From Chitinophaga cymbidii (lineage in GTDB: Bacteria > Bacteroidota > Bacteroidia > Chitinophagales > Chitinophagaceae), in NCBI RefSeq assembly GCF_007992715.1, contig NZ_BKAU01000001.1, forward strand, positions 434,001 to 498,000: DNA of 64,000 nt, written 5' to 3'. The notes beneath the pieces are model-generated. The model made no database searches. It was given only the letters and a program-made list of their open reading frames with translations, and was not told the origin of the DNA. Positions within the stretch are counted from its first letter, which is position 1. The number at the start of each line of letters is the position of its first letter. Below, piece by piece: positions 1 to 6,990 of the stretch. The translations under genes and the position numbers were made by a program.

Positions 1-254
1 TGCCCCCAGACCCTGACATCCTGTATGGTCAATCCGATTTTGATCCTGTAGTTGGTAAAACCCGCCGTGAGGCGGCTTCTTTGCGAGGTGAAGAGCGCGG
101 GCTTCGATCCTTCGGGGAGCGGCGCCCCCTGTCCGTCCCGCAGTTCGGTGCGGGTCCTGAGCTGTGCGCTGAGTGAGAGCTGCGCGCTGCAATGCTGGGC
201 CATGAAGGAGCTGAAGAAAATCGAAAGCGCCCCGCCGGGGAACAATATTTTCAT
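1..254 (-). CDS. Outer-membrane porin-like protein, alginate-export type (partial, N-terminus only)
   Basis: The gene starts with ATG at 254 and runs leftward off the window, so only the first 84 codons are visible. The N-terminus is a signal peptide: a short basic start, a hydrophobic stretch to about residue 19, and an Ala/Gln-rich cleavage zone. After it comes QLSLSAQLRTRTELRDGQG and then short alternating polar/hydrophobic strands (LTAGFTNYRIKIGLTIQDV), which look like the first strands of an outer-membrane beta-barrel. Proteins of the alginate-export porin family begin this way and often sit behind nirBD in Bacteroidota nitrate-assimilation clusters. It lies 80 bp downstream of nirD in the same direction, so it probably belongs to the operon and may let nitrate or nitrite through the outer membrane. 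That role is inferred from position. The family call needs the missing part of the gene. Confidence 0.62.
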   Translation of the reverse strand, partial: MKILFPGGALSIFFSSFMAQHCSAQLSLSAQLRTRTELRDGQGAPLPEGSKPALFTSQRSRLTAGFTNYRIKIGLTIQDVRVWG

Positions 255-334
255 GTAAATTTGATAAATTTTAAATGAGCCGATCATATTAAAATTCAGA
301 AGCCCGGTCAACCTGCCAGTTGCCGGGTTTCGTC

Positions 335-694
335 TTAATATGCATTAACGCCAATGTATACACGATCATCTTCTATCCTTACCGGGTAAACGGTCAGTGC
401 GCATTCATGCTCGTCGGTGAGGCACCGGCCGTCTTTCAGGGAAAATGTTTTTTTATGAAACGGACAGGCTACTTTGGGCTCTCCGGCATGTGTGCCGGTC
501 ATGCCGCGGCTCAGGGCCATCTGCCGGCGGTGCGGACAAAGGTTCTGGGTGGCATACCAGGTATCGCTGCGCGTGAAATAGAATAATGCGATCTGCTCAT
601 CCTTGTATTTTACGCAAACGCCGCCATTGGTGGGAACGTCTGTTGTTTTGCAGGCAAAGAACCAGGTAACGTCTGTTGTGCTGATGGTTGACAT
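335..694 (-). CDS. nirD: Nitrite reductase (NADH) small subunit NirD, Rieske type
   Basis: A 119-residue protein with the Rieske [2Fe-2S] ligands in place: C53-P-H55 and C77-P-F-H80, inside the signatures NLCPHRR and ACPFHKKTF. It is the small partner of NirB in cytoplasmic reduction of nitrite to ammonium. NirD of Escherichia coli has the Rieske fold but lacks the cluster ligands; this protein keeps all four, so it can probably bind the cluster. The gene starts 25 nt after the nirB stop on the same strand, and the porin-like gene follows, so the three are probably one transcript. The length is normal for the family. Confidence 0.95.
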   Translation of the reverse strand: MSTISTTDVTWFFACKTTDVPTNGGVCVKYKDEQIALFYFTRSDTWYATQNLCPHRRQMALSRGMTGTHAGEPKVACPFHKKTFSLKDGRCLTDEHECALTVYPVRIEDDRVYIGVNAY

Positions 695-719
695 AAAAAA
701 GCGTTTTAAGATTGATAGA

Positions 720-3218
720 TTATTTCCATTCCGCCGCTTTCTTCTGGGCGCGCATTGTTTCGAATTTTACGGTCGGATCTTTTTCTTCCGGCGCGTTGAC
801 GAAGTGGGAGAAGCGCTTGCGCAGCTCGGGGTTTTCCACCACTTCTTTCCATTCGCATTTATAGGCGTCTACGAGCAGCTGCATTTCCTGTTCCAGCTCC
901 GCGGAGATCCCCAGGCTGTCGTTCACCACCACGTTGCGGAGGTAGTCCATGCCACCTTCGAGCTTGTTGAGCCAGGTGGCGGTGCGGGTCAAAGGGTCGG
1001 CCGTTTTGATGTAGAACATCAGGAAGCGGTCGATATACCGGATGCAGGTTTCGCTGTCGATGTCCCCCGCCAGCAGCTGCGCGTGCTGGGGTTTGGAGCC
1101 GCCGTTACCGCATACGTAAAGGTTCCAGCCTTTTTCCGTGGCGATGATGCCGAAGTCTTTCGACTGCGCTTCGGCGCACTCGCGGATGCAGCCGGAGACG
1201 GCGGACTTGAGCTTGTGCGGCGCGCGCAGCCCGCGGTAGCGCTCTTCGATCTGTATGGCGAAGCTCACGCTGTCGTGCAGCCCGAAGCGGCACCAGGTGG
1301 AGCCTACGCAGCTTTTCACGGTGCGTAATGCTTTGCCGTATGCGTGGCCGCTTTCAAAACCGGCAGCGATCAGCTCTTCCCAGATGAGGGGGAGGTCGCT
1401 GAGGTGCGCGCCGAATAAATCGATGCGCTGACCGCCGGTGATCTTGGTGTAGAGGTTGTATTTCTGCGCCACCTGACCGATGACGATGAGCTTTTCCGGT
1501 GTGATCTCGCCGCCGGGCACGCGGGGCACCACGGAGTAGGTGCCGCCTTTCTGGATGTTGGCGAGGTAACGGTCGTTCGAATCCTGCGCGGTATCATTGC
1601 CTTTATGCAGGATCATATCGTTCCACAGACTGGCGAGGATGGAGGCGACCACGGGTTTGCAGACCTCGCAGCCTTCGCCGTGACCATAGTGGTCCAGCAC
1701 TTCATCGAAAGAACGCAATGCTTTTACTTTCACGAGGTCCAGCAGCTCCTGGCGCGAATAGGCGAAGTGCTCGCATACCACGTTGCGGATGTATTTGCCC
1801 TGGGCTTTCATGGTGGCGGTGATGAGGTCTTTCACCATGGGGGCGCAGCCGCCGCAGCATGTTCCCGCTTTGGTGCATTTTTTCACGGCGTCCAGCGTTT
1901 CGTTGCCAGCTTCCACGGCCTGGCAGATAGCCAGTTTGCTCACATTCTCACAGCTGCAGATCACCGCATCGTCCGGCAGGCCCGTTACGCCCGCGCCGGG
2001 TGCGGCATTGCCGTTGCGTGCGCCCAGCAGGATGTCTTCCGGGTTGGGCGGCAGGATCACTTTGTTCTTGCAGGTTTGCAGCAGCAGGTTGTAGGCTTCC
2101 GCGTCGCCGACGAGAATGCCGCCCAGCAGGTGCTGACCGTCCGGGGAGATGTTGATGCGTTTGTAAATGCCTTTCATGGTGTCTTCCAGCACAATGCTGC
2201 TGCCCTGTTCCGGCGATACGAAGGGATTGCCGAAACTGGCCACGTCTACCCCGATCAGTTTGAGTTTGGTGCTCATATCGAAGCCGGTGAAGGATTTTTG
2301 TTCGCCCAGGATGTGGGAGGCGGCGACTTCGGACATTTCATAGCCCGGCGCCACGAGGCCGTAGATCATGCCATTATATAATGCGCATTCGCCGATGGCG
2401 TAAATGGAGGGGTCGGTGGTTTGCAGCTGTTCGTTCACAACGATGCCGCCGCGGTGGCCGGTTTCGAGGCCGGATAGCTTTGCCAGCTCGTCGCGGGGGC
2501 TGATGCCGGCGGAGATCACCAGCATATCTGTTTCCAGCACGGTATCATCGGAGAAGCGGAGGCCGGTGACGGCGCCTTCTCCGAGGATGTCGCTGGTGTT
2601 TTTGCTGGTATGTATTTTGAGACCTAGTTTTTCGAGTTTGGACTGAAGGATGAGGGAGCCTTGTTCATCTATCTGGCGGGGCATCAGGCGTGGGGCGAAC
2701 TCTACGACGTGGGTTTCTTTTACGCCGAGGTCGAGCAGGGCTTTGGCGGCTTCCAGTCCGAGGAGGCCGCCGCCGATCACGGTGCCTTTGCGGGCCTGGG
2801 GGGCGTAAGCCTGCATCAGCTCCAGGTCTTCTATCGTTCTGTAGAGGAAAACGCCTTTTTTGTCGATCCCGGGAATGGGCGGAACAAAGGCGGCGGAGCC
2901 GGTGGCGAGGACGAGGTAATCGTAGTGTTCTGTGATGCCTTTATAGGAGAGGACGGTTTTGTGTAGGCGGTCTATCTGCTGAACGGGATCGCCGAGGTGC
3001 AGTTTGATGTTCCGGGAGGCGTACCATTCGAGGGGCGCCATGCCCAGATCGGCGGCGGACTTGCCGGAGAAGAACTCGCTGAGGTGAACGCGGTCGTACG
3101 CGGGCAGGGGTTCTTCTCCAAAGACTACCAGTTCCAGTCCTTCATTGTTGGTTTTTTCGACTATTTTTTCACAAAATTTGTAGCCGACCATGCCATTACC
3201 AATTACTACGATTTTCAT
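720..3218 (-). CDS. nirB: Nitrite reductase (NADH) large subunit NirB
   Basis: An 832-residue cytoplasmic flavo-siroheme enzyme that reduces nitrite to ammonium with NADH. Domains in order: FAD-binding Rossmann fold (GNGMVG at 7-12), NAD-binding fold (VIGGGLLG at 147-154), a BFD-like [2Fe-2S] domain with C421-x-C423 and C455-x2-C458, a second short CxxC motif (C517/C520), then the sulfite/nitrite reductase ferredoxin-like half and the siroheme/[4Fe-4S] region with C637-x5-C643 and C677-x3-C681. All expected cofactor ligands are present and the length is typical. The ATG at 3218 begins right at the Rossmann strand MKIVVIGNGM. It is the first gene of the nirB-nirD-porin operon and is divergent from an AraC-family regulator. 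A Crp/Fnr-like palindrome lies about 95 bp upstream. Confidence 0.97.
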   Translation of the reverse strand: MKIVVIGNGMVGYKFCEKIVEKTNNEGLELVVFGEEPLPAYDRVHLSEFFSGKSAADLGMAPLEWYASRNIKLHLGDPVQQIDRLHKTVLSYKGITEHYDYLVLATGSAAFVPPIPGIDKKGVFLYRTIEDLELMQAYAPQARKGTVIGGGLLGLEAAKALLDLGVKETHVVEFAPRLMPRQIDEQGSLILQSKLEKLGLKIHTSKNTSDILGEGAVTGLRFSDDTVLETDMLVISAGISPRDELAKLSGLETGHRGGIVVNEQLQTTDPSIYAIGECALYNGMIYGLVAPGYEMSEVAASHILGEQKSFTGFDMSTKLKLIGVDVASFGNPFVSPEQGSSIVLEDTMKGIYKRINISPDGQHLLGGILVGDAEAYNLLLQTCKNKVILPPNPEDILLGARNGNAAPGAGVTGLPDDAVICSCENVSKLAICQAVEAGNETLDAVKKCTKAGTCCGGCAPMVKDLITATMKAQGKYIRNVVCEHFAYSRQELLDLVKVKALRSFDEVLDHYGHGEGCEVCKPVVASILASLWNDMILHKGNDTAQDSNDRYLANIQKGGTYSVVPRVPGGEITPEKLIVIGQVAQKYNLYTKITGGQRIDLFGAHLSDLPLIWEELIAAGFESGHAYGKALRTVKSCVGSTWCRFGLHDSVSFAIQIEERYRGLRAPHKLKSAVSGCIRECAEAQSKDFGIIATEKGWNLYVCGNGGSKPQHAQLLAGDIDSETCIRYIDRFLMFYIKTADPLTRTATWLNKLEGGMDYLRNVVVNDSLGISAELEQEMQLLVDAYKCEWKEVVENPELRKRFSHFVNAPEEKDPTVKFETMRAQKKAAEWK

Positions 3219-3310
3219 GGTGGATGATTTTTTTAAAAAGCTTCTGATATATTAATATTTTATTTATATCAGTTTAACAACGTGAATGACCATGAAAATT
3301 GAATAAGGTG

Positions 3311-3326
3311 TATGACTATAATCATA
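3311..3326. promoter_or_regulatory. Crp/Fnr-like palindrome upstream of nirB
   Basis: The arms TATGA and TCATA are perfect inverted repeats separated by six bases, containing the TGA-N6-TCA core that Crp/Fnr-family dimers recognise. The site lies about 95 bp upstream of the nirB start, a usual activating distance. Nitrite and nitrate genes are often controlled by this family. The assignment is by motif only. Confidence 0.4.
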
Positions 3327-3481
3327 AAATTAAGGCATTTTGTTTTAATTTTTACCATCAACCCGCTAATTATATTTATATAATTTTATTTATAATATAA
3401 TAAAATTGGAAAAAGCACCCCCCGATTTCTTGTCGCGCAAGTCTAATAAATAGACCCGGCTGCCCGATACTTTCCGGGATC

Positions 3482-3497
3482 TGATGTTACAACATCA
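3482..3497. promoter_or_regulatory. 16-bp palindrome upstream of the AraC-type regulator
   Basis: Perfect 7-bp arms TGATGTT and AACATCA flank the two bases AC. The site lies about 93 bp before the regulator start and about 265 bp from nirB. It could be an operator for the regulator itself or for an NO/redox-sensing factor. No family can be named from the motif. Confidence 0.35.
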
Positions 3498-3589
3498 AAA
3501 AAACCGCCTTATCTTATTCTCCATATTGGCTCCCGTGTACCAACTAGCTTAATACCTGTTTTCTGAAAACCATCTAATAATCAGCATTT

Positions 3590-4570
3590 ATGAGTGTCAC
3601 ACCGGGTATCCTGCAGGGCGATCATTTTGATTATTTGCCGGACGTTCCTGCAGACTTCAGACCGTTTTTGCTACACGATGCACAAACGATGTGTGCGGAA
3701 GGTCCTTATGGTAACGTTATACTGCAGTATTTCCGGGATCAGCACTATACAGCGTGGATATGCGACATCCACGTGGAGAGAAGCATCCCGCTGCGGGTGG
3801 CCCTGCCGGCATCCTCCATGGCGCTGCTTTTTACGTTAACGGGTAATGCGTCCTTCCCCGGCCCGCTGCAGCTTTACGAGAAAAGCTACACGCTGCTGCC
3901 GCCCTGCCAGGAAGCCCCCGTTCTGAAGGTGGAAGCAGGCTACTGCCGCATGTTGTTCCTGTTATTCAATCCGTTGCTGACCTCATTGCTGGGCAATATC
4001 AGTTATGCCGCCAGCCCGGTACAGACCGGCCGGTACAGCGAAAGCTGCCAGCGGCTGATCAGCAGCATACATGATAACCGGGATAAGGGGGATATCTGGC
4101 GCTTCAAGCGGCAGCTGCTTTTCCTCGACCTCCTGTTCACCTCCATGGAAGAGATCACCAATACGGACCGGGAAGAGAAACGTTCCTCTCAACACCGTGA
4201 TTATGAAACACTTGAAAAGGTAAAAGCGTACATTCATGATAACATTGGCAAGAAATTGTCCATACAACTGCTGGCAGGGCGTTTCGGGCTGTCGCCCACG
4301 CAGTTGCGGCGGGGGTATAAGCAGGTATACAAGCTGCATCTGGCCAGCTACATCCGCAATGAGCGGCTTTCGCAGGCCAGGGCGCTGCTGCATCAGACGG
4401 AAATGCCTGTGCACGAGATCGCCTGGGAGGTAGGATACGAGTCCGCGGCGGGGTTTACCAGGATTTTCAATATGCAATTCAAACAGTCACCTTCGGACTA
4501 TCGCCGGTCATGCCGGCAAAGCTGCTGCCATTTTCGCAAAGAAATTTTTCATATCGGCAGCGCAATTTAA
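3590..4570 (+). CDS. AraC-family transcriptional regulator
   Basis: A 326-residue protein with a unique N-terminal ligand-sensing half (about 1-200) and a C-terminal AraC/XylS double helix-turn-helix (about 210-310). The signatures are LSIQLLAGRFGLSPTQLRRG for the first helix pair and the characteristic second one, HEIAWEVGYESAAGFTRIF followed by FKQSPSDYR. It is divergent from nirB across a 371-bp AT-rich region, so control of nitrite assimilation is a reasonable guess. The N-terminal half gives no clue to the effector. The extreme C-terminus carries an unusual Cys/His-containing extension after the HTH (RQSCCHFRKEIFH) of unknown meaning. Confidence 0.9.
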   Translation: MSVTPGILQGDHFDYLPDVPADFRPFLLHDAQTMCAEGPYGNVILQYFRDQHYTAWICDIHVERSIPLRVALPASSMALLFTLTGNASFPGPLQLYEKSYTLLPPCQEAPVLKVEAGYCRMLFLLFNPLLTSLLGNISYAASPVQTGRYSESCQRLISSIHDNRDKGDIWRFKRQLLFLDLLFTSMEEITNTDREEKRSSQHRDYETLEKVKAYIHDNIGKKLSIQLLAGRFGLSPTQLRRGYKQVYKLHLASYIRNERLSQARALLHQTEMPVHEIAWEVGYESAAGFTRIFNMQFKQSPSDYRRSCRQSCCHFRKEIFHIGSAI

Positions 4571-4655
4571 CGTTAAGGGTATTATCTTCACATCTGGCTG
4601 AGAAAACTAATCAAGTTAGACATGGGCATGCAGAGAATAGCAGAATGAGACTATC

Positions 4656-4679
4656 GTTCGAGTATTTGTTCGAGTATTG
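4656..4679. repeat. Two tandem copies of a 12-bp unit
   Basis: GTTCGAGTATTT is followed immediately by GTTCGAGTATTG, 11 of 12 bases alike, about 46 bp upstream of the MauE-like gene. It may be part of its promoter region or a chance duplication. Confidence 0.5.
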
Positions 4680-4725
4680 TTAGAGAGCACCGCACCCATA
4701 TCATTGCAACCATAAATAATAGGAT

Positions 4726-5172
4726 ATGTCACGGAAATGGTTAGTGGAAACCATCGTGTTGCTGCTTTTTGTTTTATTTGTCTATGCCGCAACGAGCAAG
4801 TTAATGGACTACAAGCATTTCACTTTTCAGATGGATGCGCAGCCTTTTGACGATCGTTTCACGCCCTGGCTGGTATTTGGCGTTCCTCTGGTGGAGTTTG
4901 TGATAGCCGCGATGCTTATTTTCAAACGTACGCTGATGGCCGGTTTATGGGCTTCACTGGCGCTCATGTTGATATTTACGGGTTATATAATAATGATCAA
5001 ATTGAATTTTTTCGGAAAGATACCCTGCTCATGCGGCGGGGTCATCAGCCGTTTGAACTGGACGCAACACCTTTTCTTCAATTTGTTCTTCGTGTTGATC
5101 AGTATTGCAGGAATCATCCTGCAGCGGAGGCATGTACAGGCTTCCCGGCAAAACGCGATGAGTTTGTCTTAG
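4726..5172 (+). CDS. MauE/DoxX-family redox-associated membrane protein
   Basis: A 148-residue protein with four predicted membrane helices (about 5-25, 48-66, 70-93 and 113-132). It carries the pair C101-S-C103 in KIPCSCGG at the membrane edge after helix 3. This layout fits the MauE/DoxX-like family, whose founding member is needed to mature the disulfide-rich methylamine dehydrogenase subunit. The family is thought to pass electrons or disulfides to extracytoplasmic cysteines. The next gene, 83 bp downstream, encodes a small secreted protein with three cysteines, a plausible client. There are no methylamine dehydrogenase genes here, so the MauE name should not be read as a pathway call. 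Confidence 0.78.
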   Translation: MSRKWLVETIVLLLFVLFVYAATSKLMDYKHFTFQMDAQPFDDRFTPWLVFGVPLVEFVIAAMLIFKRTLMAGLWASLALMLIFTGYIIMIKLNFFGKIPCSCGGVISRLNWTQHLFFNLFFVLISIAGIILQRRHVQASRQNAMSLS

Positions 5173-5255
5173 GCAAATATCCCTATTAGTAAACAAGCAG
5201 GTAAAAGCCAACGCCTGCTGCATTATAGAATGTTTGAGATTTATAAACCAACAAA

Positions 5256-5540
5256 ATGTTTTTTCCAATGAAGAAGATTAAACTTGCTGTGCTGGCGGGT
5301 GCGTTAGTTTTGAGCGCTGCTGGTGGGTATGCGAATTATCAGATGAGGAGTCAGTATTATTACATTGTACCGAACACTCCGGTATATAATGAATCATATA
5401 AGGTTGCGCTTGAAGAGCCTTCAGGCAATTGCGTAGCAACAGGATACGATAATGTTTGTTTAGTTAATGCAGCAAGTGGCTACGAACAAGGAGATTTCAT
5501 ACCTTCAACAGAATGTATTGTTGTTAGTACTTATCCATGA
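5256..5540 (+). CDS. Small secreted protein, DUF6520-like
   Basis: The protein has 90 residues if it starts at ATG 5268 (MKKIKLAVLAGALVLSAAGG), or 94 from the ATG at 5256. The later start gives a textbook signal peptide with a basic head, a hydrophobic core and cleavage near residue 22. The mature part is about 68 residues with three cysteines (C55, C64, C83 counting from 5268) in the sequence GNCVATGYDNVCLVN and STECIVV. Small proteins with this N-terminus and a few C-terminal cysteines recur in Bacteroidota next to MauE-like genes and are catalogued as DUF6520. Function is unknown. The gene ends just before a strong bidirectional hairpin terminator. Confidence 0.75.
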   Translation: MFFPMKKIKLAVLAGALVLSAAGGYANYQMRSQYYYIVPNTPVYNESYKVALEEPSGNCVATGYDNVCLVNAASGYEQGDFIPSTECIVVSTYP

Positions 5541-5554
5541 TCTTCATTAAATAC

Positions 5555-5592
5555 ACAGGTTGCTCAATAACATCATGGCAACCTGTTCTTTT
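5555..5592. terminator. Bidirectional intrinsic terminator
   Basis: A perfect 9-bp stem (ACAGGTTGC at 5555-5563 with GCAACCTGT at 5578-5586) and a 14-nt loop, followed by TCTTTTCTC on the plus strand. It lies between the convergent DUF6520-like gene (ends 5540) and susD (ends 5595). Confidence 0.75.
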
Positions 5593-5594
5593 CT

Positions 5595-6983
5595 CTATCT
5601 TTCATTCTGCTGAATTCCCGTATATTCAATTTCATTTTTGGGAAATGGGTAGACGTATTTCTTATCATTCGGAGACAATTGATACAAGACTCCATTTACT
5701 TTCCTAGTAAGCGTTTTTGCAAAACGGATATCCTTATTCAATCTTCTCAAATCCTGCCAACGAATCTGGCCTGTAAAGGGCAGCTCTTTTCTTCGTTCCT
5801 TTAATATCCTGACCAGCGCCGTATCTACGTTCGTTGTATAAAACGGAGAATAGGTGTCGGTTCTAAACCTCTTTTCCAATAATACATTTAAATCTGAAAT
5901 AGCTTCAGGTAAATTATTCAACCTGGCATTACACTCAGCTCTTATAAGATAAACTTCATTTGTAGCGATCCCAGCAAAATTTCGACCGATACCTGCATAA
6001 GTTCCCCGAAATTTGGGTTTACCAGAAGAAGTTACATTATAGAAGTAGATTTTCCTTAAATCATTGCTGTCATAAGAATCATAAAGTGTGCTATCTACAA
6101 AAGCGTGGTTGAGTCCGTCATTTGGTGTGGCGGCACTATTTCCCACAGCATAAGCATAAAAAATTATCTCATCGTTACCAGATAAAAAATCCGGAAATCG
6201 ATAGGGTTTTGAAATAGAAATAGTATTGCTATTAAAATCGAGTAGTCCATTCATATATCGCAAGGTAGAGTCTGCATATTGCCTTGCATTCACAAAATCT
6301 CCTGTTAATAGATAGCTCCTTGCTAACAAGGCAAAGGCAGCCGGCTTTGAAGGGCGGGTTTTATGGGATTGAAATGCAGGTAATAAAGTGGCGGCCAGCT
6401 TTAAATCATTAATAATCTGGTCGTAGGCATGTTGTACTGAAGACCGGGGTGTGATTTCGTTGATATTGGATTTTGTCCTGACACATATTCCCAGATCCGT
6501 TGCTGCTGTAGACGCATCAAATGGTTTACAAAAAACACTTGCCAGTTCAAGAAACATATTCGATCTAAAAAATAGAGCTTGTCCTTTTATACTGTTGTGA
6601 TATTCAAGGTTTGAAGCATCGATTTTTATAGACGCCAGCCCTTCGAGTACAATATTTGCAGGTCCGACAATTTGGTAGCAAGCAGTATACTCCACGGAAG
6701 GAGCATCTTCAAAAATATCTTTAGCCCAGATATACGAATTCCTCTCGGTATTACTGATTACACCAAGGTTATCGTCCGGGAAATAATAATTATCTGCCCC
6801 CAATTGGCCCATCGCCGGAAAAGTAGTATTCATGGACGAGTTATCCAGAATCGCCTGAAAATCGTCCAAACTCTCCGGCACAATATCAGATTGCTGTCTT
6901 TTTGCATCTAACCATTCATTCTGCTTTTGGCAACCCATCATTGCTAGGGTACAAGTCAAAATAATGAGTATGAATTGTTTCAT
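5595..6983 (-). CDS. SusD-like glycan-binding lipoprotein
   Basis: 462 residues from ATG 6983. This start gives the lipoprotein signal MKQFILIILTCTLAMMGCQKQ with the lipidated Cys at about 17. The longer reading frame to 7025 would overlap the end of susC and adds no sensible sequence. The N-terminal SusD domain (NEWLDAKRQQSDIVPESLDDFQAIL) is followed by TPR-like helices (FALLARSYLLTGDFVNARQYAD; YLIRAECNARLNNLPEAISDLN) and the C-terminal signature ERRKELPFTGQIRWQDLRRLN. It sits on the cell surface and caps the SusC transporter. It starts 8 nt after the susC stop, so the two are co-expressed. Its DNA is visibly more AT-rich than most of the window. The substrate cannot be read from sequence. 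Confidence 0.93.
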   Translation of the reverse strand: MKQFILIILTCTLAMMGCQKQNEWLDAKRQQSDIVPESLDDFQAILDNSSMNTTFPAMGQLGADNYYFPDDNLGVISNTERNSYIWAKDIFEDAPSVEYTACYQIVGPANIVLEGLASIKIDASNLEYHNSIKGQALFFRSNMFLELASVFCKPFDASTAATDLGICVRTKSNINEITPRSSVQHAYDQIINDLKLAATLLPAFQSHKTRPSKPAAFALLARSYLLTGDFVNARQYADSTLRYMNGLLDFNSNTISISKPYRFPDFLSGNDEIIFYAYAVGNSAATPNDGLNHAFVDSTLYDSYDSNDLRKIYFYNVTSSGKPKFRGTYAGIGRNFAGIATNEVYLIRAECNARLNNLPEAISDLNVLLEKRFRTDTYSPFYTTNVDTALVRILKERRKELPFTGQIRWQDLRRLNKDIRFAKTLTRKVNGVLYQLSPNDKKYVYPFPKNEIEYTGIQQNER

Positions 6984-6990
6984 AAGCTGG

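Larger units (their letters stand above)
3219..3589. other. Divergent intergenic region between nirB and the AraC-type gene
   Basis: A 371-bp gap with no credible gene. It is strongly AT-rich around 3230-3410, which suits a double promoter. It holds two palindromes described separately (3311-3326 and 3482-3497). I did not find a clean TAnnTTTG box for nirB; the nearest on the minus strand is TAATTTTA, overlapping the first palindrome. Confidence 0.6.

Noticed and set aside
303..327. Short hairpin CCCGG/CCGGG between nirD and the porin gene, considered as a terminator
   Set aside because: Only five certain pairs, a 15-nt loop and no U-tract in either direction.
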